Source: Gonapodya prolifera JEL478
Taxonomy: Eukaryota > Monoblepharomycota > Monoblepharidomycetes > Monoblepharidales > Gonapodyaceae
Assembly (NCBI GenBank): GCA_001574975.1
Contig: KQ965848.1
Location: 62,001-126,000, forward strand
DNA length: 64,000 nucleotides
Direction of reading: 5' to 3'
The notes under the pieces were generated by a model. That model did no database searches and was not told the origin of the DNA. It was given only the letters and a program-made list of their open reading frames with translations. Below, in pieces: positions 54,432-64,000 of this stretch; positions within the stretch are counted from its first letter, which is position 1; every line of letters begins with the position of its first letter. Position numbers and translations under genes: made by a program.

Positions 54432-55915
54432 ATGTCATATCTCTTGCGAAAAGCTGCGGCGGTTCCCGCCACCATCAACCCATCCGCCCAGACACCCTCC
54501 CGCACATCACCCTTACGAACCTCCACCCGCAGGCCATCCCTTCCTGCACCGCCAGCTACCACCTCCACTGTTGCTACATCGATTCCTAACGGGTCCGCAT
54601 GGCGCCGGGACAAACCCCCCGTCGAAGACTCGGACTCACTAGAGGACTTGGGCCTTCAAATGAAGCGTCTGTCGATTCACGTTGACGAGGAGGAGGAAGA
54701 AGACGTTCATAGGACAGATTCTGGAGTTGGTGAAGTTTCATATGAGGAATCCCACGCCATTCACATTGGCAGGAAGCGTTATCGTATAGATACTACGATT
54801 CCAGAGGTTCAGGTACGCTCGTCGTCCTTGGCTGAGCTCGAGGTCATGGAGATGTGCTGACGGCCGCCACCAATCTTCACCCTTGCAACCAATCCCCCCT
54901 TCCTCGGAATCGCAGACGGACCTCTCTACGGTGCAGTTTGCAATGGACCGGGCTCATGATGACCGACCCGTCGTCCTGAAAAAAGCCAACGATCGGACGT
55001 TCAGCGAAGTGGAGCTCTCCATCCTCCGTACCATCGCTGCCAAGGGGATTAGGGGATGCGTGGAACTTGTAGATTATTTCGACGAAGGGGCCACATTCGT
55101 AATGGTGTTTCCATTTTACAAGAAGCTGAAGACCAAAGGCTCCGATTTGCTGGATATTCGCAGGAAGGCAAAGCGCATTATGGCGGTAACTAGTCCGGAA
55201 TTATAGTCCTGTTTTATGGTCTTCTCCTGCTTATGTGCGATGTGTTCTCGCAGACTCTGGCGGAGCTGCACTCAATCGGTATCGTTCACCTCGACCTTTG
55301 CACCAACAATATACTTGAGGACCTCGAAGGAACGCCTGTGCTCATAGATTTTGGCCTCGCAAGGCTGTGTGGGAAGGAGCCGCATCCTGTTGGGCGAGGA
55401 ACACCTGGTAAGCATTGGAAAATCGGGAACACTAGCTTCTGTTGTAGAAGTAATCCATCACCACAGGTTTCGTCGCACCTGAAATACTCTCTTCCACTCG
55501 AGCTGTCTACGGCACTGAACCTGACGTTTACAGCTTTGGTGTTGTTCTCGGATCGCTCTTGGAGCCCTTCTTCCCCACGCAAGCCTGTTTACACTACCTT
55601 GGCGGGAAGCTCATTCGTCCTTCAACCACAGAAATGATCCAATCCAAGCTCCGCGAATTCCTCGACGAGAAACCGGACCCCAGCCTTCCGAAGGTTGTTT
55701 ACGATGCCGCGGATCTCCTCATCGGCATGCTGGAATCCGACCCCCAGAGCCGCGTCACAGCCGATATGGCACTACGGCATCCGTTCCTCACGATCGAAGA
55801 GAGGGCCTTTTTGGGTACGGAGATACGGAGCTTCAGCCGGTCGCCTTCGTTGACGAGCTTGGGGAGCAGTGGCAGGAGGGCGGCGTTGAGGGTGATTGAG
55901 CGTGATCACAGCTGA
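54432..55915 (+). CDS. CDC7-like protein kinase with atypical catalytic loop
   Basis: Four exons (54432-54812, 54916-55185, 55254-55407, 55467-55915) give 417 residues. About 160 N-terminal residues are disordered with an acidic patch. The kinase domain has VVLKKAN (candidate ATP lysine), ILRTIAAKGIRGCVELVDYF, the catalytic loop HLDLCTNNIL, DFGLAR, GTPGFVAPEIL and the subdomain XI region DPQSRVTADMALRHPFL. The APE loop and spacing recall CDC7, which licenses replication origins. The loop reads HLD instead of HRD and has Cys where the catalytic-loop lysine normally stands; Asp and Asn are kept. No glycine-rich loop was recognised. It may be an active divergent kinase or a pseudokinase. Confidence 0.75.
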
Positions 55916-56115
55916 GATTATGATCCTCTTTGATTTTTCGCCGGGGCAGGCGCCAGCGGTTGGCGAGAGCTATTTCCAATCAGTTGTTTTGCATGTGACA
56001 GTGTATTGATTGTGATGTTCTACTGTACTTCGGTGATTTGCCATAAAGTTTACGCAGTTATAATTTTCGGGAAGATAGTCTTGTCTTCGCATCACGAAAA
56101 TTGAGCAACGGCACG

Positions 56116-58149
56116 ATGGCGTTTCCTCTGTTCGGAGAAAGCGGTCTTATCAAAGTAAATGCATCTCTCTGGCTCGTGTCGGGCCTCCATCGCCACGCGT
56201 ACCACCAACAGAATCGACGTTTGTATCTCGCTCCTTTCGTGCTCCAGGCCCACGTCACAGACATCCTGGAAACACTCCCAAAGGCTCATTTTGCCGCTCT
56301 TTATGCCCATCCTGCTTTCTGTCTCGCTATTTTTCGGTATGTGTCAGATATCCGCTGATTTCTCCACAAAGTGCCCTGGTGCACCAAGTAGCCTCCAGAC
56401 TCCTACCAGAGCTGGGGCGTGTGATCGTCATGCGGCGGCTGTATCTTCCAGCTGGATTTCCTGCAGCTGGTGTCAGGATGTGGGTCGGAGAGGCGGGGAA
56501 GTCGTGAGTTGGACTTGATTCCCTGCGTTCCATCTGTTTCGTCCTCATTTAGTGTACTCAGCGAGTTAAAGGATACTCTAGGGAGACTGAGGACATTACA
56601 AGTGACGAGGACGGATGACACGGATAGGTTGCGTCTGAACACAATATTCCAGACATACCTGTTGAGGCGTTGACGATGGGGTAAGTTTGGTCGCCTCCTC
56701 CTACATATAAAAACGTCTTTAACTCTTCACTGATCAACTTGAATGAACCAGAACTGTCCCCAGTACCGATAGAAATGCCACCATGATTAGTTCATCTTTG
56801 GCCAGCGAAACGAAGAACACCGAACGATCGACGTAGCAACGCTAGATGCGTACGCCAAGGAGCAGTGGGAATCGGTGCTGTTCTTCCTCGTCAATCCTGT
56901 GACGACGAAGCCGCCAAGCCGGTCAGTCCAAGAACTGCTGCAGAAATCGGGATTGATGGGAAAGGATGATGCCGGTGAACCAAAATAACAAGCAAAGGGT
57001 TCCACTTCCTGCTTCAGGATTTTAACACGCAAGTGTACGTATTCTGCATTAATAGAGCTGTACCTCTCCCGACGAAGCGCTGAAAACGCAATATTGCTTT
57101 TTGGCACGGCTTTTCACTCCAATTAGGTGGTCCTTTCTCTTAGTGTACCTGGATATGACTCCGGTGAGGTCTCGTTCGTGGAGAAAGTCCAAGCCTCCCC
57201 TTGAACGCCTGTCCATTGAACTCCGACATCCACTCTTAGCGTCTTCAAATCGATCCAGTGGAGGCACTGCAACTGCTTTTCACTCTCTGTTTTCTTGAAC
57301 TTGACCAAGATTATGCTATCGAGCCTCTCACACCGTCGCAACGAGCTGTCCTCAGCGGTCTGAAACATTTAGGTACCGTCTACCATAAAAAGAAGAGTGC
57401 GAGATTCTTTCCAACGAAGTGAGCGGTGTGATGCTGTCTTCTTTTGCACTATTTATATGCTCCTTAATCCACACTATCTTTACGGACCCATAAAATCGCC
57501 GTATCCCTCACCACGGACACGTCTGTTGCGACAAGGGATGAGAATCGCGGATATATAGTCCTCGAAAAAAAATACAAGATGTACGCCTTCACGGATAGTC
57601 CTCTCGACTTCTCAGTACTTGCGGTATTCGCGGAGTTGAGAAGTCGCTTTCGAGGCCTTACTACAGCCGCAATAACGAGGGACAGTGTCCGAAGTGCACT
57701 TGAATATAACAGCTTCTCAGGTTTGTTTATTTGGCGGATGATTCGAATAGGTTGGTTTAATGTCTAAGAAACCATTTTTGCAGTAATCGCGTACCTTCAG
57801 GCTCACGTACATCCTATGATGAAGGAAAATAATCCAGTGATGCCACCTGTAATTGCAGACCAGCTCCGAATATGGGAGAAAGAGCGGAATAGGCTCTCCT
57901 TTCAGAATGATAATTGGTTTTCACTTGTTAGTTGAGATTCACTTGTCTCTCCTGGCTTCCGCTTACAGGGTATCTTTACTCTGGGTTCGGGAATGCCAAC
58001 AATTATGCATCTTGTGTTCAGTATGTGCGAGACATCAACGCATTACTGCTGGAGTTGCGGAAATGAAAAAGTTCATTGTTGCAGAAGGAGCCAAGGTTCA
58101 AGTTACAGCATTTGTGAAAAGGCGTCTTCAATTTGGCAGTAGTACGTAA
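56116..58149 (+). CDS. TFB2: TFIIH subunit p52/Tfb2, frame-disturbed
   Basis: Exons follow the order of human GTF2H4 as I recall it. They run ALYAHPAFCLAIFR; GRVIVMRRLYLPAGFPAAGV; RLNTIFQTYL; DAYAKEQWESVLFFLVNP with LLQKSGLMG; ITSKGFHFLLQDF; TDTSVATRDENRGYIVLEKK and YKMYAFTDSPLDFSVL; LQAHVHPMMKENNPVMPPVI; and a C-terminal MKKFIVAEGAKVQVTAFVKR. p52 anchors and stimulates the XPB translocase in transcription initiation and DNA repair. At least three one-base frame changes interrupt it (near 56668, 56985 and 58063), two of them beside A-runs, while the protein between them is well conserved. TFIIH is essential, so sequence error is more likely than loss, unless this is a second copy. Confidence 0.85.
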
Positions 58150-58273
58150 ATTAGGCATGAAGAATAATCACTCCCACTCTTGGATCCCACCAGCACTTTT
58201 CAAAAGGAAACTTGGCATTTCTCGGAATTCAACATTGCAATTACGTGTGGCTAAACAAAATGTACATTTTACA

Positions 58274-59384
58274 CTATAGTCGCCTTGGCTTTTTCTTCGA
58301 TTTATCATCTTCCTCTTCCGAAGAATCATCGCTGTCATTTCCCCGTCGCTTCTTAGGCTCGGCCACATTTTTTGACCTTTTCGGAACAGGCAGATCTGCA
58401 ACAGTTCCGGGAAACCCAAAGCTATATTCGCGGCACTGTCCTTTCAATTCTTCGTTGTTAGAACTTGACATGCCCTCTTGAAAGCCGAGCGTCCTTCGGT
58501 GAGTGTAACCTGGATACCAATTGTGATGCCATTCCCAACTACGCAAGCATTGGAGCCCTGCCTCTTTCGCAATTTTCTTGATGTTCCATGACAGGTAGGG
58601 CTCTTTCTCTTTGAGTACGACGAGGACTTGTCCGTTTTGGCTCAGAAGACTTGAACAGGACGCGAAAACCCCTGCACTGGCCGGTATTTGCCTTCAGAAA
58701 TGGTCAAACGCGGAAACTGATATCCCAATCCCACCTCGCAGCATTAATTGGTTCGCAATTATATTCCGTTCTTGATCTGTGATACCAGCCCCTGTGCCCA
58801 GTGCGTTTTGTTAGTTGCTTTGTCCTGCCTCCAAGCGTGACGCACGATCTAACCCACCAACGTGTGGAAAGAGAAAGCCTATGCGATCAAATTTGTGATC
58901 TTTCAGAGCCTTCACCTTTCTTAATTGAGTCGCGTCGATGTCATGGAGAACTGTTGCGTCCAGCTCCTTCAGAGACTGAATGTGATCCAGAGCATCGGGG
59001 TACTTTGTATGCACAACTTCCTCGGAGTCCAAAGATGTCGCAAATATTTGCGCAGCGTCTGCTGCCCCATTCTCTTTGAGATACCTCGCCAAAGCGTCAG
59101 CAAAAGAAAAGTTTCCTTTAAATAAAATCGAAGGGAGCTTGACGTCGTATGGCGGGTCAACAGTAAATGGAATTCTTCGCCTCACCCTCTCCAATCAGCA
59201 GGATATTGTGCTCTGCTCCGTACGGAATCATTGGGCGATTCACATTGCTGGTTGCGTTTCCTCGCTTGGAGCTGCGATTGGCAGCCTCCTCGATTGCAAT
59301 CTGCTTTTTTCTCGCTTTGATGGCCTGCTCCTTTTGGGACAGCACAACCTTGAGTTGATCGCGGAGCTTTTTCGCCTTCTTCAT
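58274..59384 (-). CDS. BMT5: 25S rRNA uridine-N3 methyltransferase, BMT5 type
   Basis: Exon 1 (59384-59186) is a basic helix followed by NILLIGEG. Exon 2 (59115-58854) continues NFSFADALARYL, KYPDALDHIQSLKELDATVL, HDIDATQL and DRIGFLFPHVGG. The joined GEGNFSFADAL is the SAM-binding loop of the BMT5/DUF2431 family. Later sequence gives LSQNGQVLVVLKEKEPYLSW and NWYPGYTHRRTLGF, then an acidic/basic nucleolar tail. It methylates a uridine of large-subunit rRNA in the nucleolus. Between exon 2 and the C-terminal exon the reading frame meets a TGA near 58695 and no clean intron removes it. Confidence 0.82.
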
Positions 59385-59589
59385 TGCTGTTGCTGTGGAC
59401 GGCAGAACCTCGGATCAACTTCAGCAACCTCACTATTTGGCTGTGATCATAACAGGTAAAATTTAAAAGGGACCTATCACGGGCATAAGAAGAGGAATGT
59501 TCAATTCAAGCAAAAGCGGGAACATTGCTGGCAACTAATGACATAAGTGTTGATGAATTTTCATGATGAAAGTATACAATCTTGCATTA

Positions 59590-60487
59590 TTATTCGACAT
59601 CGAGAATATCCTTCTCCTCTATCTCGGAAGCTGCGAGCAGAGCCTCCTTTTCTACGCCGAACTTCCTGCTCGCGAATGAAAGGTTATCGGTCCACCGAAT
59701 GGCCGAGTATTTCGCTATTGCAGTGCGTTTCACTTCCAGTGGGAACAAAGTAAGCTTTGATGAATACACTCGAGGAAGAAAGGCCGCAAAAAAAAAAAAT
59801 CTGAAAGGCTGAAGCTGACCTTTCTTTGCCAGTACTTCGGGATCGTTGTCCTTGTAGAGTTGAAGCTCCGCAAGTAGGGAGTTGCTTTCAGACTGCGCTT
59901 CTGTAAGCATACAAAGAGCTTCCTTGCGTTCCTCCTGCAGTAAAGAAAGTTTACCATGGCAGCCATCTACACCAAACTCGAACACTCGCCGTATCCTCCC
60001 GTCCGACTTGTGCGGCTTCGATAGAGGCTTCAAGCTCTTTGAGTCTCTTTTCGTGAGTGCCGAGCTCCGATTCGAGGTCATCAATCTTGGTGCGGCAATT
60101 GCATATTGAGTCGGAAGCGCTACCAGATGTTCAGTCGCTTGCAACCTTTCGCTTTCGAGTGACCAACGCTTCTGAAGGAAATGACCAAAAATAGTTGGAG
60201 ACTCCGATCTTTGTTTGTCAAATGAAGATTGTATTTGGTAAAGTTCGCAGCTGACGTCAGTGCATCTTCACCTTTTCCATTGTAACTAGTCGATCGGCAA
60301 CGAGTTGATAGTTTCAGAGTATTAAAAAACCTTTCTTGAGTCACTACGTTTAGGTGTTCTCCCCGAAATTCACTGATTCAACACTTCTTTCGTCGATTGC
60401 GAGACTGCAGGAGCCGAGGAATGTTTCTGCTGCATTCAACAAAAGCAACGGTGTCAAGCACTCACTGACACCTTTCTTGGCACCCAT
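59590..60487 (-). CDS. MND1: Meiotic nuclear division protein Mnd1
   Basis: The first exon MGAKKGVS (ATG at 60487) has the family's start. Middle exons give the coiled coil (DDLESELGTHEKRLKELEAS) and LLAELQLYKDNDPEVLAKK. After an intron with a T-rich tract, the end reads AIAKYSAIRWTDNLSFASRK, FGVEKEALL and stops at 59590. RWTDNxFxxxxxxxxKFG is the Mnd1 signature. Mnd1 pairs with Hop2 to help Dmc1/Rad51 strand invasion in meiosis, so the organism has kept meiotic machinery. The second exon, which should carry the winged-helix start, was not cleanly resolved. Confidence 0.85.
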
Positions 60488-61134
60488 CTGATGGTCGAAA
60501 GTGACGACAATGTCGTTTCTTCATGCTCAGAACTGCATCGAGGGGACCATTACCTTTTCCAGCTCCTTCCTGAACATTAAACATCATTCGAAGGAAAGAT
60601 TGGCCATGAAAACGACTTTCCGTGTGCCATCTCAAGGTTCACACACTCACAACGTCCAGAAATCCTTCGTTTCCATGAAAATCTCGACCATTTTCTTTTC
60701 TTGTCTTCAAAGGAAAGTCCTCTCTGTTTTTGGACGCCTGGTGGACGCAGAAAGTCGTCGATTGATGTCGTTAACATTCCGGTGAGGTTTTGGTCAGCAT
60801 GAGCGTAATCACCATTCCGATGTTCCAGGGGCACTACAATTGTGTCAGATGGTGTTGTTTGCCAATCGAGCGACGGTCTTTGGTAGCTGGAGATGTGACT
60901 GGTGGTGAAAAGAAATGAAACTGAAAATTTTGTCTAAAACTTTGGAATCAATTCGTCTTAGAATATATTATTGCAATCAATACCCGATCTTTTTCATCAT
61001 TTATCTACTTTTGAGGTCGACCGTGGTGGATTCGATGGTGACGAACCCTCCGAGAGAGTCATACAGAAGGACAGCTTGGAATAATATTCACGTCTTGCGT
61101 GTGTGGCAAGTTCGACAGCAGTCTGAAAACGCTC
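60488..61134. other. Intergenic
   Basis: About 650 bases with no recognisable gene. It separates the MND1 start from the NAA25 end (both genes on the minus strand) and probably holds the MND1 promoter. Confidence 0.35.
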
Positions 61135-64000
61135 CTATTTATGCAATGTACGTTTATGCATCATTGATAGATTGAGGAATCGAAGTCGCTTCTTTCTCAC
61201 CGAATGTGTAAGGAACTTGGGAACACTCATTGATGCAATTTTTTGAGTCCATGTTTCCAGTGAATTGTTGTCCAAGTATTCACGAATGGATGCTAAGAAG
61301 TTATCTCTGGATTTTTGTAAGAACATCTCTGCGCGCCGAAGTTCAGAGAGGAGCGCATCGGATGGTTTTAGGGCTGCCGAAGTGGATTGGAGTGTTTCGA
61401 TTGTTCTTCGGGCGTACGTTATTGTCTGCGTTGATGCGCTGGAATTCAAAAGTATGAACAGTACGTGCGCCAGGAGCCGACATACCTCCACGAGTGCAAA
61501 AAAATCGTTCCATGTCGATGCAGGAATCCAAGCTCCAGTTTGGATTTTGTCGCAGTTTGCTTAACAGCGGATGAAACGTAAGTAGTGGGTGGGCGCTCGT
61601 GCATCAACGGCGGTGCAACAAATCTACCTCTTTCCGCTATTTTGGGTAGTAACAGTCGAATATTCTCGTGGATATCCTCAAAAGACTTTTCAGGCTCCTC
61701 TATGACAGATGCCACAATTTTGGCAAAAGTCGAAAATAGTTCCAGAGATTGGCGCTCTCCAACAGTCATGTTCGGTTGAACGCTTTCGGCATCATCGTTG
61801 AGCACCGCATCCAGTCCCTTAAGTTGCTCCTTCCAACTACGTATCGTCTTCGTGTCACCTAGCAACTTGAAAACATTTTGGCAATATGAAAAGGCACTGG
61901 CCCATCGAACCTAATGTTAAAGAATGACACCTCGTAGTGTGTGCTCCGGAATTTGGTTAGCCGGTGCACTCACTGATTGTCGCGGAAGAGGCTGTGTGAT
62001 GGCTTCGACGGTATTGCTGTCACTCGACCATGTAGAGAAGATTGAGAAATCCCGATTGTCGGATACGTCATCATTTATCGTGAGACTGGTCGTTTCGATA
62101 TTGGATGGAACTTGGCTCAAACTGGGGTCCAAGATGCCAACCTGACTGAGGATCCGCTGTCGCTGCACGCTGTGCAACTCTCGCTGCAATGAAAGGCGGA
62201 GCCTGGCGTCAAAGGTCATAAACTCTTGTATCTGTGGGACAACAGAATCTACATGGTATGAACTTCGACGCACGCGGCAGTTAAGGAACCTCACCTTTGA
62301 GTAGGAGCCATGCATATACGCTTTCACAATGCTTTCCATCGCCTAAAGGGGTAAAGAACCATCAATTGTGCGTCAGGACAAGCAAAATCTGACAATAACA
62401 TCTTGCTTTCCAACGCGGTAAAAGTGCGACACCTTTTTCACAAATAGAATGAAACGCTGTAGATTGTGAAAACCAGTCGTATCAATCCATTCAGTTAAGA
62501 CGTAACCTTGATTTCATAAAGGGAAGAAATGGAGTTTGAACCTTCGCAGATTGCCCACAACCACATACTCAGAGTATCGAACTGAATGTTCCGGATAGAG
62601 AGACTCTCAAAAACTTCAAATGCAAGGTCAGATACGCCTGCGCGGAGCAGTATTACGTCAGCGTCAAACAGTACGGTTCTTAATCGCTAAGATAATTCGT
62701 TTCTCACTCACCAAGAATAACGTAAAAACGTATCTGCAGCAGCTTAAACTGAAAATTTGATTTGCTACGGCTTACAGCGTACTGAAGAAGAGCAGCGGAG
62801 AAAAAGATGTAATTGTGGTCGCCTGGTTTCCGAAATCATGTCTGAAGGATCAATGAAATCGATCAGGAACTTTCCGGTATAATCACCTGTTTCCCCGTAA
62901 TTGTCAACAAGAAGATGAACGGCGAGCAGAGCAAAGTCGTCTCCGTATTGCTGCTCGGTTTCCTTGAGTTCAGTGCCTTCCCGCATTGGGTGTGTAGGTC
63001 AGTCGGGCTTCGTGGAGTCAAAGAACAAGCTCTCACCGAAAGGTAGCGATTTTTCGTACAAGGATACAAGGAAGTTGACTTCTTCAATCCGCATTTCCGG
63101 GGTCAGCTGTTGAGGGTAGCCCACAGTTCGTCGCAGCTTCTCAAAGTTCACTCGTTGTTGAATGCTCTTGGAGCGTCGAAGGTCAGTGCAAAATAAGCGA
63201 GATCTGTAAGTTCGAAGAAGGTGATACGGCATCCGAATGTCGCAGATACTGCACCGTAGCTGACAGAAAATCGTCAGAGTGGAGCTCTCTAATCTCATCA
63301 AGGAAACGGATCCCCGACTCGTGGGTCATCGCCAAGATATATTTCCTGAGATCCTCGTAGCAAGAGTACTTGGAAGAAAATCTTGCATAATAAGATTTGA
63401 GTGTCGACCTGAAGGCATCTATGGAGTACACGCTACTATCTTCGTGACTGATCACAGATAGCACGTTTCCCAGCCACTCACCAGCCTCCACTCCGTGTGT
63501 TCTACTGTCTAGCTCTAGTTGGGCCAGAAATGGTCCCCTTTGTGGCCGAGCAGACGAAATCTCGGCGTCTTGCAAAACGCGAATGATTTTGGCTGTGCTT
63601 TCTAGATAGGCCCTGGCGAAAGCTGGGTGAGCAGCAAAGTCTCCCGGAAAAGGCAGGCCTTATCTGTAACACCGAGACTCACTCTTTTCGGCCGTCTGAG
63701 GACTTGTCGATGGCTCGAAAAATACTCTCGTAGGCGTTCCAAAGGTCTGCCCGGCTAGCAACAAGGTGAGCCCACAGCAATTTTGGACTCGATGAAATCT
63801 TTGTAATCATTGTGCTCACCCTTCACTTTGAATCACCGATTGAGCGAGTTCCACAACTTCGCTCGACCGTTCGAGTTTCTCCAGAAGCTCGAGCATCCAA
63901 AGTTGGTGTTCGATTTCCCGCTTCATGCATTTCTTCCCCAGCGGGCCTGAAACGATCGTGTACGCTTCGGTGGTTTTACCTTGATCCAAAAGTATGGAAA
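61135..64000 (-). CDS. NatB auxiliary subunit NAA25/Mdm20-like, 5' end outside window
   Basis: Several exons run from the right edge to a stop near 61135. Landmarks: HQLWMLELLEKLERSSEVVE (63920-63860), FLAQLELDSRTHGVEAGEWL, STLKSYYARFSSKYSCYEDL, LRRTVGYPQQLTPEMRIEEV and EQQYGDDFALLAVHLLVDNY. The YYxRFxxKxCCFxDLxxY and YGDDFxLLAxHxLLD patterns are those I associate with the helical-repeat NAA25/Mdm20 family. It holds the NatB catalytic subunit NAA20 and acetylates proteins starting Met-Asp, Met-Glu, Met-Asn or Met-Gln, including actin and tropomyosin. The C-terminal exons (62340-61135) are Ser-rich and less conserved, so the exact end is uncertain. Confidence 0.65.

Noticed and set aside
1-64000. 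CRISPR arrays, bacterial operons, rRNA genes
   Set aside because: Genes are spliced and eukaryotic; no regularly spaced identical repeats with unique spacers and no rRNA stretch were seen.

Overview
The window reads as nuclear DNA of an early-diverging, probably zoosporic (chytrid-like) fungus. Most genes are cut by many short introns (about 55-90 bases) with GTGAGT-type donors. The set is ordinary fungal housekeeping: C1-THF synthase, phosphatidylserine synthase, CTR9, LSM6, TFIIH p52, MND1, NAA25, a TACC protein and a phosducin-like protein. It also holds a stretch matching NCKAP1/HEM of the SCAR/WAVE complex, which dikaryotic fungi lost but zoosporic fungi keep, and a cobalamin-type (class II) ribonucleotide reductase. 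All names come from reading translations and recalled family sequences; no search was run.

Layout. 1-9.4 kb: a zinc-finger protein (5' end missing), a complete 13-exon trifunctional C1-tetrahydrofolate synthase, and a TACC coiled-coil protein. 9.4-16.1 kb: a 1 kb block almost without CpG, a HEM fragment lacking both ends, and phosphatidylserine synthase. 16-25 kb: a CYP7/CYP8-like P450, an unknown exon, a damaged CTR9, an RGG-rich scrap and an intronless 3-beta-HSD family dehydrogenase. About 25.1-33.9 kb: an intron-poor, giant-virus-like (Nucleocytoviricota) fossil with a repeat fibre-like protein, class II reductase, Nudix decapping-type protein, membrane proteins and a hairpin-repeat cluster. 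34-36.6 kb: an intron-containing SH3 gene. 36.9-38.7 kb: a second virus-like island with a DUF5767-type protein. 38.7-45.2 kb: gene-poor, with several tandem repeats, a PB1-like gene and a second CpG-poor block. 45.4-64 kb: dense host genes (phosducin-like, F-box, ANP32-like, LSM6, CDC7-like kinase, TFIIH p52, 25S rRNA methyltransferase, MND1, NAA25).

Two themes stand out. The host chromosome carries old giant-virus DNA in two blocks separated by a host gene. Several conserved host genes (zinc-finger gene, CTR9, TFIIH p52, rRNA methyltransferase) show single-base frame changes or in-frame stops although their protein sequence is otherwise well kept. That points either to base-level assembly errors or to recent decay, and it must be settled before the damaged genes are called pseudogenes. 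The CpG-poor blocks suggest cytosine methylation acting on repeats.
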